NCBI RefSeq assembly: GCF_019925205.1 | Contig: NC_083560.1 | Location: 46,980,270-47,044,269, forward strand | Direction: 5' to 3' | DNA from: Metopolophium dirhodum | Taxonomy: Eukaryota > Arthropoda > Insecta > Hemiptera > Aphididae | Length of the DNA: 64,000 bases | In this document: positions 25,153 through 37,522 of the stretch, piece by piece | Layout: each line of letters starts with the position of its first letter | Position numbering within the stretch: position 1 is the first letter of the stretch | Made by a program: the position numbers and the translations under genes | Notes under the pieces: model-generated | Told to the model about the DNA's origin: nothing | What the model saw: only the letters and a program-made list of their open reading frames with translations | Databases searched by the model: none

Positions 25153-25272
25153 AATCCGGATCAATCCATATCCGGATTACCGATCCGGATTGATCTGGAT
25201 TGAAACAAAAGCAACAATCCGTTTAATCTGGATTAAAATACTCAATCCGGATTATGATATAAATCCGGTTTA
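25153..25272. repeat. Cluster of ATCCGGATT motifs
   Basis: Within 120 bp, ATCCGGAT and one-base variants (ATCTGGATT, AATCCGGTT) occur about eight times, on both strands because the core is palindromic. Spacing is irregular. It lies about 200 bp left of the Helitron 3' end. It might be the end region of a transposon or a protein-binding cluster. Confidence 0.6.
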
Positions 25273-25790
25273 TTATGAAAAAATTAAATTTAAAATTTAA
25301 CTGAATATAAATAACACTGCAGGAAACATTATAACGTCAAAAAAAAATTGTCTAGCTGGTTAAACAGCCAAATGGTTAATATTTATTTCACATAATGCTA
25401 AATTATAATTTATATATTGTTTATTATTATTTTATTTGTTGTTGACTGTTGTAATAAATATTAAATATATTATATATAATGTACTAGCTGACCCGGCAAA
25501 CGTTGTTTTGCCATATAAATTATTTCTAGGGAATTTGTAGTGTAGAAAAAAATAACCAACTTATTATAAGTGTATATAGGTAGATCAATTACCCGGCGTT
25601 GACCGGAAACAAATTCGTGACAAATGAAATAAAGCCATGTATTACCATTTACCTTCTTAAATACATAATTATCGATAAGACATAAGGTTAGGATACTAAA
25701 CTTAAAAAAAACTACGTTTTTTGAAAAGTAATTTTTATTATTTTGGAAAAATATTACATAACTACCGATTAACCAATATTTCTTTATAAA

Positions 25791-28700
25791 CTATATTATT
25801 AGTATTTTCACCAGGGGCATAAATGTATAAGTTTTTTCTGAGCTTACACGGGAGCAGGCAACATAAAATTGTCCGTGAGTGAAGCATGGATCGCTGATGT
25901 CAATTCCTGCAACTTTCATTGTCTGTCCTTGTGCCTTATTAATTGACATAGCAAAACAAAGTTTTACTGGAAATTGGACACGTTTAAATTCGAAGGGGTA
26001 CTCGTTTGTTATCATTGGTATTCTTGGGATATATACCATTTGACCACTCGCTGAGTCGGTAAGAATTTCAGCTTCAATAAGGTTTTTTTTCAAAGATAAT
26101 ATTTTTAATCTGGTTCTATTGCACAATTTGGGAGCATTTAAATTTCGCATGAGAATAATAGGCGCACCGATTTTCAAATCAAGTTTGTGTGGGGGGAGAC
26201 CTGATGGATTTAATGAGTTAAGAAATTCAGTCGGGATATCTATAGCTTCATCTTGATTAGTAAGTGTATCTATGGAAATATAGTTTTTTTTTATCAGCTT
26301 CGAACATGGAAAGAACTTTTTCGTTTATAATGTTGACGATGTCGTTTTTAGGGGCCAAAATTGCACGTTCACGGAGCCATTCATTGGATTTATTGGAAAG
26401 ATGAGAAATTTCAGGATAAACTTTGTTGATTAAGTTATTTTGATCAAGAACCGAAATTGCAAATGTAGAATTTATTTGTATTATGCTATCCTTATCATTC
26501 TGAAAAGTTCCGTCACCAATTTTCAAAAGATGTTGTGAGAAGAGCTCGGCATTATAATCACCACCAAAGTGTATACACATATTGGTTGTTAATCTCAAAG
26601 ATGTTATGTAAGACCAAAGATAAGATGACTTTAGACAGGCGTTGATTTAATCACTTTTAGTGCCTTTAATAACAACTCCGCCCATTGGGCGATCATTATT
26701 TTTAAAATCCCTCAGCGTTCTATCAAGTGCCTCAGGACCACCTTTATTCGCCATTGTTGATTCATCCCAAACAATAAAACGTGTCTCCCTTAATAATTTA
26801 CCCAAAGAACTTTGTTTCTTCACACTACAAACTGGGCGTTCGTTAGTCTGAAGATCCAAAGGTAATTTGAAAGCGGAATGTGCTGTCTTGCCATTTTGTA
26901 ATAATGTTTCTGCTATCCCGGAAGAAGCGACTGCTAATGAAATTATTCTCTCTACACGTAGCTTTGCAAGCCATAGATTCAGTATGAAGGTCTTGCCAGT
27001 TCCACCAGGAGCATCAAGAAAAAATAATTCTCCAGTATCTTGCAATACGCTTTGTAAAATAGTATTATAAACAACTTGCTGATCGTTTGTTAACTTCGGC
27101 TCATTCTCCTGGATGTAATTTGAAAGTATATCATAATCATAAGAAGTTTCTGCAACATAAGCCCTATCTCTAAGAAAATTATCATCATTATCATCAGTTT
27201 GTAACGGTGATTCCATGTTAAAATCAGACAGCTTCTTTCCAGATATTTTCAGAAGATCATTTTCTATTAATATTAAAGTTTTATTGAAAATATATGGAGT
27301 GACAGCTAAATCGTGATTTCCAGAACGATGCCTTTCTTGCTGCAAAATATCTAATGACATATTATTTTTGTGATTTTCCCACAGTTCTGTTAAATTAGTA
27401 ATGTGGCAAAATGCTATCATAGTAACAAAAAGTTCTCTTAGATTCGACACTGATTGAAATAAAGCAGCTTCTTCAAGAGTAGAATTCCAATGACTTTCAT
27501 CTTGTAACAGACCAAGCACTTGGCAAGCTCTTTGAAATGTAGGGTGGATAACGTTTTCAACAGTTTTTAAATCTAAAAATGAAGTTGGTCCACGGACGTG
27601 ATGCAAAAGCATACGTAAATAATAACATTCAACATTACTTGGGTGAACAGTGTATACTCGACCGAGCACATTGGATTTCTTGACTCCAGGGTATTGTACA
27701 ATTGGCTCTCTTTGTTTTCTTCTATTGAAACGATTATTAGTAAAAGTATAGTAAGAAGGAACTTCAATATAAAGCAATGTTTTCGCGAATTCGTCATGGT
27801 GACAAAGTTCAAAAAAAGCCATAAGAGTGGTGTTTCTAACATTTTCAAGTCTTTCGCGAGCATTTTGATCGGTGAAATAGACGCGTTGGCCATTTTTAAG
27901 GTGTACTGAGAGTTGAAAAATTGCTGGTGACCGTTCGTGAATCGTAAAACCAAATATCCGCCATGCAGCTTCTGATAAACTAATATATCTGCCATTTTGG
28001 AATGCTTTAATTTCATCACGCGATTCTACTGAGAATGCAGCCTGATCAGATCCTTTATTAATATAACTACAAATATATTGAATGGCTTTTACTGAATGGC
28101 AAAGTTCTATGTTGATGTGACAGTCAAATACACGTAATAATAAAGGGCTATATGGCACAATCCACCGATTATCGATTGTGACCATGCGATTACCGGATTT
28201 CCTAAGCTGAAAAGTTTGCCCCCCATCATCCGGTGATAGACGACGATATTTTGGATAACCATCCTGTCCGGATTGTGTCGCAATAGTAAACAGTTTCGGA
28301 AAACCTTTTGAACATTTTCCATTTTGCATACACGGTGAATTCATGTTAAATGTACCACATGGGCCATGAATCATGTTTCTACTGACGACATTAAATAGGG
28401 AAGGATCTTCTTGTTGATTTGGCAATCAGCACTAAGAACTAAATCGATGTCATTTGGCCTTAATTTATCGTTGAGCCACACTAAGAGATGAACATGAGGC
28501 AATCCTCTTTTTTTCCATTCAATAGTATACATATAACATCTAACTCCACCATATATTTTTTCTTTTGTAATTAAATCTATAAGTTTTTTCACTTTCAAAT
28601 TGAAAACGCGTGCGATAATATCATTCCGGTCAGCGGGTATTTGATTAGTAAATAAACATGATTGAATATCTGGCCATTGAGGATACCACGTCATCGTAAT

Positions 28701-30090
28701 AAAAAGATCTGGGCGTCCGTAATTTCGTACGTACACCATGGCATCTTGTTTACGTTGCTGCGTGTAGCGTGGACCACCAACAAATAAAGATGGTAAAATC
28801 ACTCTGTGGCCAATTTGATCTGGGTTTCCGTCAGCTTACATTGCATCTTGAAGGTCAGTGTAAATTTCAGTTCGTAATCTAGTTTGATTTGCTCTTAGAT
28901 ATTGAAGCCGTTCAGTTAATATCGACAATATATCGATTCAAAAGTTTACCGTATTTAAGTATATTATTAGAATTTTCTCTGACTTGAAGTCTATAAGAGT
29001 AAAAGTCCATGGCGGAAACCGTTTTATTAAGAGGAATTTTTGTAATTGGATTAACTTGCAAAACATCAATAGAATAACCATTCTGTCCATAACAAAACAT
29101 TAGAGGATACTGTAACGCATCGTACGAACGATGAATTTCACTTACGCGTGTTAATGTATCATCTCGAGCTCTTAATACAATATCTCTCTTTGAAAATTCT
29201 TGGCCGACAATTAATATGGCTACTTCATCAGTTTGATGAGTATTATATCGACCACGATGCTCTGCTTGTGGTTTTCTGTCAGCCCTAATAACAATCTTAA
29301 ATTCATCTAGATTGGACGGCATCAAATCGAGTGCACTCTTAAAACTACGAATGTACGAATTATTTCTATGCAACATATATTGCAAATCATATAATATTTG
29401 TTTATCTGTATTGGGAGCAATAGACAAACGCCTTTTCACTTCATTCTCTGAGTCACCCATAAAATATATCTGTAAAAACTTTGGTTCTTCAGTACCGGTG
29501 GGTAATAAAGAACCAGCCAAATGATAGACTTGACCTTGAACTTTAAATGTTGGCATGAAATTTCCATGTCTAATTTCTGTTGCACCAAACGATGTCATTT
29601 GAAAAGCCGAATTATAAACACGTATCATGTCAAAAAAATGTTTTGAATTATTGTGAGAAAAATTTAAGAGACTTTTTAATGGTTCAGGTGGATCAGCAAT
29701 GTCTTCCAAAACAACTTTTCCTCCTGAACAACAAAAACCTGCAGGCTCTTTGGACCATTTCAATGCACAATAATTACATTTTAAATTTATATTTCCAATG
29801 ATAACGTGAGAATTATTTTTATAACCTATTAATTTATCATAAGTAAATGCCGACATTTCACGGCGACGCCATGGAACTTGTGGTTCATCTAAATTTTCGT
29901 TGTTATTAATATTGTTTTCATTAATACTACCTACACTATTGGTAACAGATATATTATTTATATTATCATCATTATTATCGCTGTTAATATTGCAGTTATC
30001 TGGCGAGCCATTGTTATTTTGACTTAATCTAAGTAAACGTTGACGTTTTATTATATTCGATGAACGACCTAAATTAATTTTCCTTTTCAT
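25791..30090 (-). pseudogene. Helitron Rep/helicase gene, broken
   Basis: The order is normal for RepHel: an N-terminal Asn-rich region with a Cys finger (CNYCALKW), then the HUH nuclease part (PHVHLLVWL) and the tyrosine motif (YICSYINKG), then a Pif1-type helicase with Walker A (APGGTGKTF), Walker B (IVWDES) and the C-terminal INKAQGQT and ACSRV motifs. Open segments: 30090-28912, 28802-28371, 28425-26647, 26598-26257 and 26177-25791. Breaks: frame change near 28915, in-frame stop at 28836-28838, frame change near 28425, a deletion with stop near 26647 that removes the helicase motif normally reading GDFRQ, and a frame change at a poly-Lys run near 26285. No intact protein can be made. The segments remain long, so inactivation looks fairly recent. 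Confidence 0.85.
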
Positions 30091-30352
30091 TGTGATAAAT
30101 TTTAATAATTAAAAGAAACGAATAAAAATTTAAAAATTATAGAAATTAAATTAAATTAAAAGTAAGTTATTATTAGTAATTAACTTATTATTAGTACTGT
30201 TTACTATTTAAATGCAGGCATCTTGAATATTCGACAATTCATTCATAGTCGATGCACAAACATTAAGCAGCGTTCCGACTTTTACGAAGCTTCTCTTAAA
30301 ATGTCGGTCGGTCCGTCCTTCGTTCACTATAATGCGGTGAATTTCTATAGAA

Positions 30353-30489
30353 TATGCGAGAAATTGTGTTTTTTTTGTATTAACATAGATTATATTATTT
30401 TATGCACTTGAGTTATTATTGATTAGATAATACTATAGTATGCGAGAAATTGTGTTTTTTTTGTATTAACATAGATTATATTATTTTAT
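30353..30489. repeat. Local duplication of 51 bp inside the Helitron
   Basis: The block beginning tatgcgagaaattgtg at 30353-30403 recurs without change at 30439-30489, offset by 86 bases. The second copy runs on into a small CATAGATT...AATCTATG hairpin (30470-30503); the first copy lacks the right arm. Confidence 0.8.
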
Positions 30490-30869
30490 ATATTTAATCT
30501 ATGGTATTGATTTAAGTTATAATATAATAATTAAATAATTATAATTATAGTTTTCCATTAGCAACGAATAACGATATGAACTATCACGTCGCGCAACGGT
30601 GATATGGAAGGGGAAGTTTGGGCGGCCACGTCTAGCCGCCGTCCGTTGCCGTACCGCGAACCTCACCCACCCAGTCTACGTAACTGGTCATTATTTATGA
30701 TAATTTATAACTCCTTTGTTTTTAAAGTTAGAGAATCGATCAAAAGCCTTAAACCTTCTCCGCAATGAGCTTTTCAATTTAAAAAAAAAACCATAACGAT
30801 CGGTTCAGTAGTTTCCGAGAACATCATATCACTCAAAGGTTTTCATTTTCACATTTATATAATATTAGA

Positions 30870-32980
30870 TATATAATATATATATATATATATATATACG
30901 TATTGATCACAGTAAGTTGTATAGTATACAAAATATATTTGTGGTAACAGTAAGTTTGTTGACAGTTAACCTAACCAAACCTAACCAGTATACAAATGTA
31001 ATCAGTTTACGATTACAGTAGCTATTAACTACCTAAGTATCTTTACGTTTGACAGAGTATCCAAGTGCCAATATTAATCAGACTCATTACTTTATCCATA
31101 TCACATTGGCTAGTGTATAAATTAGCGGGATAATCTTTACATTAAGCATATTTAAGGTGGATATTGTGTACATTACCTTTTTCATATGGATTAGGTTCAC
31201 ATTACCCTGGTAAAATGTATCTACGTTAGGTGCCTACCCGTTTTTGGACCTTACCCGTAATATATTATATGATATGTATTGTTTTTTATTTATTTATATA
31301 ATCATTTATTCAACTTGAACATTTACATTTGATTTACATTTACAAATAGATACCTACTTTGCTTTCTATAAGCTTTTATTGCTTCCCACAGGCAAAACAT
31401 GTGCTGAGAGTAGAGAATATATTATGTCAACAATCACGAAAATATTGAATTTGCAGAAGAATTTCCTATACAAAATACCTTCAAAATGTATGTTTCAATA
31501 TTATATAATTAAACACATAATGTGTCACTATGTCTATGTGAAGCCAACTATGAAAATAGTTTTGTTTGTTCCTACATTTTACAGTGAAAGTTACAAGTTA
31601 CAAAAGTTATAGTACAAAATTATTTTTTTTTTTTTAAATATTAAAATTGCATTTAATTTGTCTACATAAACCCCTTCTATTTATATAGTTCGTTTGACTA
31701 AATAAAAATAAATATAAAAATAATAAAATTAATTGACCTAAGGCCTGAGGGGATCGAAGTACATGTATTTTTCATACGTTTTAGACCAATAAGCGATGGT
31801 AAATTAAACATACATGTCCGATTTTAATTTTAAATATAAGTATGAATTCTTTGACAAAATATCTAGGATTTTTAGATGATTGATTAATTTTTGCTTATAA
31901 AGAATCTTAAAATTAAGATATTTTTTTTCAAAAATCCTATGATATAATTGCATTAAGTACATTTGTATTTCAGTATTTATTTTGGGAACTTCTGATTTTA
32001 AATCAAAAAAGTGATTCCAAAATAGCATAGTTTAGAAGTTTATAAATTCAATTAGTTTTTCGAAATAACAATCGAACTTCAGGAAGTATTATGAAATTTA
32101 CTACCGATTTTAGTAGTTTTTGATTTTCATAGTTGTGCAAACAAGAAAATATTTAATTTTTCTCGATGAATTGACAATGTGTGCGAATTATGTACTAGAG
32201 TTGCATCTAGCGGCCAGCGGTTACCCGACGCGACGTGTTTGCAATTTATTCTCAGAAACACACACAGACACACAGTAGTTAATTTACTACTCACACATAG
32301 ATACGATATAAGATAATATCTTAAGACACCTTGTGCCAATATAATTTTGTGCACAAAAAAACGCTCTACGGGAATAATGATCCTGTTCTGTAGAATCGGC
32401 CAAATTTGATAGATTTTTTTTAACTAATAATAATATATAATAATAATAAGTCATTTTTTTTCAATATAATACACCCTAGTAACCCCTAAATAGATATCGT
32501 GTAGTAGATTAGTGGAAAAGTATTATAATTATGATGGCAACTAATAAATAAAATTTATTTTACAAATTTTATAGAATTGAGGAAAATTTGAAAAACTGGC
32601 ACCGGGCCCCTTAAATCGTGCACATGGACATAATCCAAATGTACATGTCATATGAATTGCCTAAATATTACTCCTTAAATTATGTTTAAAGGAAATTAAT
32701 ATAGGCAACTTATCATGACACTAAAGTGACTTGCAAGCGTGTGCAAAGTAAACGCACATAAGTATGTGTGTCCTGTGAGTCTAATCTATAGACTGTAATA
32801 GTTTTCGGTCAATATTTACTAGAAATTTCATGAATTATAACAGTAAGACCACATAATAGATTAAATTAAATTAATATTTAATCTATTCTGTGGTAGGGCC
32901 TAACAATACCGCCCGGCGACCGGTAGGTCTGTCTTTATTTATAGCCGTCAATTAACCTAGGAAGGTACGCGCAGGCATTG
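30870..32980. other. AT-rich stretch without a recognised gene
   Basis: Holds an (AT)n run (about 30871-30897), a palindrome around ataatagattaaattaa (32848-32894), and a 77-codon frame at 31379-31612 (+) that matches nothing I know. The frames at 31804-32354 (-) are short and AT-biased. No gene is supported. Confidence 0.4.
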
Positions 32981-33089
32981 ACAATGATATTAATACAATT
33001 AATAAGATTTTTGTTTTAAAAAGGTAGCCATTTGACCAAAAAGCCAGACAAACTGAAGGAATTTGGTTTGACGGATTTAAGTTTTTAAA

Positions 33090-33260
33090 ACTGATTTTAA
33101 TTGATTAACAAGTTTACTAGGTTATTTTAGAGGCTATTTTGAATATCTATGAGGAAACATAATATGATATTTGTTAGTTATTTACATGACACTAACGATA
33201 TTCGGAACATTAAAAATCGCCTCTATTCAAACCTAGTACAAAATAGTAAACTTGTTAAGG
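33090..33260. mobile_element. Fold-back element, copy 1
   Basis: The left arm around acaagtttactaggttattt (about 33109-33150) is inverted at about 33197-33256 (cctagtacaaaatagtaaacttgtt). The outer arm resembles that of the neighbouring fold-back (acaagtctact), so the two are probably related copies. Confidence 0.5.
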
Positions 33261-33289
33261 CCCCTGCAAACCCTATTCATTTTTCATCA

Positions 33290-33615
33290 AAACGACCTTA
33301 GCAACTGACAAAAATTAAAGTACTTCTAGGGGGTTGATTTAAAAAATGTAAAGATGTTTTAATTGGTCGACAAGTCTACTTTGCATCGGTCGGAGCATAT
33401 TTTTTATATTTTAGATATTTTTGAATATATTCAATATTAAAAATTTATAAATTTATAAAATGTTAAATATTTATTCTTGTCAAGAATTTGCTAAAATTGA
33501 AAAAGTGCTCTGACCGATGCAAAGTTAACATGTTTACTAATACAAACATCTTTACATTTTTTGAATCGAACCACTAGATGTACCTTAATTTTTGTCAGTG
33601 CGACGGCTATTCCAC
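33290..33615. mobile_element. Fold-back element, copy 2 (arms about 100 bp)
   Basis: Left arm about 33300-33400, right arm about 33495-33600. The arms share actgacaaaaattaa, aaaaaatgtaaagatgttt and tttgcatcggtcggagca in inverted order. The loop is AT-rich. No coding capacity and no clear target duplication. Confidence 0.7.
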
Positions 33616-34159
33616 GTCCATAAATTGGTTTTGAATATTTTGATCTAATGACTTAAAATGACTTGTGCATGTGCGTGCGTGCGACCATAAGCCAGATAAG
33701 AAATAACAATGAATTGTAAATTAATAAGGGTCGCGGGTGATGGTAGGGAGTATACACACTAATGATCATTTACTACACACACAAAGACGATCATTAATCG
33801 CAGGAACGAAATAATTGCCTAAACACTTAACTCCTTAAAAATGACACATTTACAGTGGCCTTAATCAAAGATAATCCGTTTTCAAAATTAAAATCCAAAA
33901 AACTAAATTGTTTCAGTTTTGTGTCTTGCTTTTTGGTCTGAAAGGCACTGTAAAATATTTCAATTGTCAATATATACTAGTGTATTATAAGTAGGCATAT
34001 ATATTTTACTGATGATGCTAAAGAACGGATCAAATAATATTAAATATATAGGGTTTACTATAAAAATGTAAAATATTTACTTCAGTAATTACACGAGCAT
34101 TGACACATTAAATGTGATATACTGATATCATTGAGTACCAGGTTATTAAATTAATGTAG

Positions 34160-34785
34160 GATACTCATTATTCAAAAAGTTACTATGGTTTTTTTTTTTA
34201 AATGTTTCCAAGTAGCTACAAAATAACGTTTTTATTAAAAAATTATATTTTTAATATAATAAATATAAAATATTTTTTATCTTTAAAATTTTTTAAGTTT
34301 TTACTTTTTGAATTACAACACGGTTTTAATTTCAGCTTCGAAAGTTTAATATTTTTCTGAATATTTTGATGCATAAAAGTCAAATTTAGGATGAGTAGTT
34401 TATGACTTATAAGTATTTAAAGTTTAGATGATGTATTTAAAGTTTAGAAGTGAAGTGGAACACGGTTACCCTGAGAGATGAGCGGAGTAGTGGACCAGAA
34501 TTTTGTGGGGTAGCCATTCCACTCTGCTCATCTAAACTTTAAATACTTATAACTTATAAACTACTTGTCCTAAATTGGATTTTTTTGTATTGAAATACTT
34601 AGAAAAATATTATGCTTTGGAATATGAAATTAAAACTGAATGTTGTCATTCAAAAAAGTAAAAAAACTTTAAAAATGTTGTTTTTAAAACCTAGAAATCA
34701 AGTAAAATTATTTTTTCAAAACCGTTTATAGTTTTTGAAAAAACAAGTGTTCAATAATAAAAGGATCACTCGGTATAATACACTA
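34160..34785. mobile_element. Long fold-back element, about 600 bp
   Basis: Arms of about 250 bp pair over most of their length. Left arm segments ggttttaatttcagc, caaatttaggatgagtagttt and aagtatttaaagtttagatga are found inverted in the right arm (34510-34760). The apex at about 34450-34510 contains a G-rich gagatgagcggagtagtgg. Transcripts through it could form a long hairpin. Confidence 0.75.
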
Positions 34786-35175
34786 ATATGTAACAGTTTT
34801 AGTTGAATTTAATGCTGGATGTAATCGTCATCACTTATTTGTAAATATAATTCAAATCGGTTAAGGTTGAGGTTTTTGAAATATATTGGACTGTGTTAAG
34901 GACCAGTTAGTTGTCTAATAGTATAATTCACTATGACTAGATGAAGTGTTGTGTTAACTTAGATGTCACTAATTATGTTTCTATAGTTGGCAACATCATA
35001 CTCATTGCACCTGATTCAGAGTTGTGTTATGGTATAGTATGAGCACTTGTTCAATTTCTGAATGCACAATATTTTCACGGTTCAAATAAACTCAAGAAGC
35101 CATAATAGAATAATCCGGTAACTATTGTTCTGAGTTTCTAACACTTGTATTGGATTTTATAAATTATTTATCACC

Positions 35176-36154
35176 CAAGGGCGTCCGCAGGAATTCGTCA
35201 AGGGAGGGCAAAATACTTTCCTTTATATATTTTTTGTCTCACTATCCTATAAGTTATAAAGTATTTTTGTGACATGTTTTCTTTCATATAGACAAGGAAT
35301 GTAAAATATTTATGAACTATACCCAGATAGTTAGTTAAAACTTAATCTCACAGCATTAATTTTAATTAATTGTTATATAATTTTGAATTATCAAATACAT
35401 TTTTTTCAATAAATAAAATGTTACCGTTGATTTTATAGTTTAAGGTAATTTATAAAATTAAATATTTTTAGCTTATTCAGTCATTGATACCACAAATTTG
35501 AAAAGTTTAAACTATTGTAGGTATGCCATCTGTGACATTTAATTTTTTATTAAAAAAGTAAAAACTTGGATAAAAGCAACGTTCTTAGTTCATTATTGTT
35601 CATAATCGAGTGTAATAAAAATCATTCTATAAAAAAAAATCTTTTTATTTTGCGATATTTTATATTACGACGGTAATGATTGAGATTGGGTTTATGATGC
35701 ACTTTGCATTGTTTTCCAAATCTAGCTACGCAATACTCGTTTTAAAACATACCTACTTTAAAATTTTTGAATTAAAAATTTTTTGCATTTAAAGATTTTT
35801 GGAGCATTTTGAAGTTTGTTAAAAATATAAATTTTAACTTTTATTTTACATTTTGCACATGTATTTACATGAATTTTATAAAAAATGTTAAATATATGAT
35901 CTAAAGTCTAAACCTATATAAGTTTAATATGTGCATTATAATTTATACAGAATTTATTTTAGAATTTTTATCTTTTATATCAAAAATAAGAATAATTTAA
36001 TACACTATTTACAATTCTTAGGACATTTTTAAGTTTTTTTAGAACAATAATAATCATCAATAATAATATTATGATAATTAACCCAGAAAAAGCCAAGGGT
36101 GGGGGGCGAAAACTGTCCCTACTTGCCCCCCCCCCCCACCTGCGGACGCCCTTG
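35176..36154. mobile_element. TIR element, about 980 bp, ends CAAGGGCGTCCGCAGG
   Basis: CAAGGGCGTCCGCAGG at 35176-35191 is perfectly inverted as CCTGCGGACGCCCTTG at 36139-36154. The C-rich run just inside the right end and the G-rich agggagggc inside the left end extend the symmetry. The interior is AT-rich and has no transposase. No clear target duplication. Confidence 0.75.
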
Positions 36155-36821
36155 TAATATCATCCTCAGTTTTAGGACGAACATAATTTATTACTTAACA
36201 GCTATCAGTTTGCAGTGGAACAATGTGCATCCCACAGTTAACTACATACACATTACAACAATATTTATGATTAAAATTCCAAGACAAGATGTCAGATATG
36301 AAGTTAAAATTTAGTAAATTGTAAATAGTGTATAGCGACAGTAATTATTAGGGTACGGAAGTTGAAGGAGTTACATATTATTACGCTCTCAATTTATAGC
36401 AGACTGAGCTCCACAATGGAGTTTAGAAATAGAAATTTTAAAATGCATATTTTGTCAATTTTATGAAAGAAGTGCATATTTCTTGATTTTCGTACGCACA
36501 TTATATTTCTATGTATATTTAATATTTTCTAAAAAAAATTGTTTAATATTTTTTGCATATTTGAAATTTTTTCATACATAGTTTACAATTTTCCGTTGTT
36601 TAGCTTTTACAACTTCCGTGCCCTAGTAACTAGTATGTTGAAATACAGCCAATAGTATTATTAAAAAGTGCATCATAATACATTATAAGCAATCGACAGT
36701 CATATAAAAAAATGAATGATCTAATTATAATGATGGTATAGCACTCATACATTTAAAAATATTAATGTAATTTTTTTATATTATTTTAATATTAATTTAT
36801 TCATTCATAACAACTTATTTA

Positions 36822-36905
36822 TTAAGAGGACGCACATGCATGTGTTGTCCCTGTCATACAAACATACATGGCAAATTTTACGTTCACAATAATCTATGTT
36901 TACTT
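36822..36905 (+). mobile_element. Fragment of the TTAAGAGGACG MITE
   Basis: Starts with ttaagaggacgc and continues with tgttgtccctgtcatacaaa and gcaaattttacg, matching the left part of the complete element at 48097. Only the left end is seen. Confidence 0.55.
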
Positions 36906-37522
36906 TGTAAATTCTAAATTACAGTAAATTGACCTGTTATAAAATTTAATGGTCAGATTATTATCTGGGGCATCAGGAATGTTTTTGAAACTACAATTTT
37001 TGTAAACTTTAAAATGATCATAAACTAATTAAAAATAATATAATATAATATACTTCACTCTAATTATAAAAATAAGAAAGTGAAATAGAATATTAATGTA
37101 AAATTTGGTATGTTGTACATTTGTAAGACAAAGACAATACATGCGGGTGTGGCGTTCCTCTTGAAGTAATTTTGTCTATAGTAACTACAAGATCAAAGCA
37201 ATGTATTATATATTTATTTTTTTAATTCATTCAAAAAGATAATGGGCCCCACTGAACGTTCTCATAAATATTTTAAGAACGAACAATTTTAAATAACAAT
37301 ATGGTAAGTAATATGTAAATGTGGTATATAATTTATTATACTCGTGGTTCAATTGCTAAATTACAATAATAAGAACAAAAACCTACATATTTAAGACTCC
37401 AATTGCCTTAAACAAATAAAGTGAGTATTTCAATAACATATTTATGATTTTTGGGTATCATTTAGTTGAACTATTACACAAATTGATTTGTTTCTAGTTA
37501 CCAATGGCTAAGATAATATACC

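Larger units (their letters stand above)
25484..30869 (-). mobile_element. Helitron, complete ends, about 5.4 kb
   Basis: The element reads on the minus strand. Its 5' end is TCTAATATTATATAAATGTG, starting at 30869 and preceded by A. Its 3' end is CTAG at 25484-25487, followed by T. Eleven bases or so before that end is the expected hairpin: GGCAAA, loop ACAACG, TTTGCC (about 25496-25514). Insertion between A and T without target duplication is the Helitron signature. Helitrons move by rolling-circle replication using a Rep/helicase protein, whose broken gene occupies 25791-30090. The 5' region (30100-30869) is non-coding and includes a local 51-bp duplication. Confidence 0.9.

Noticed and set aside
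27573..28019. Second minus-strand frame of 148 codons inside the Helitron
   Set aside because: It is a shifted-frame shadow of the RepHel coding segment, which shows the real motifs.
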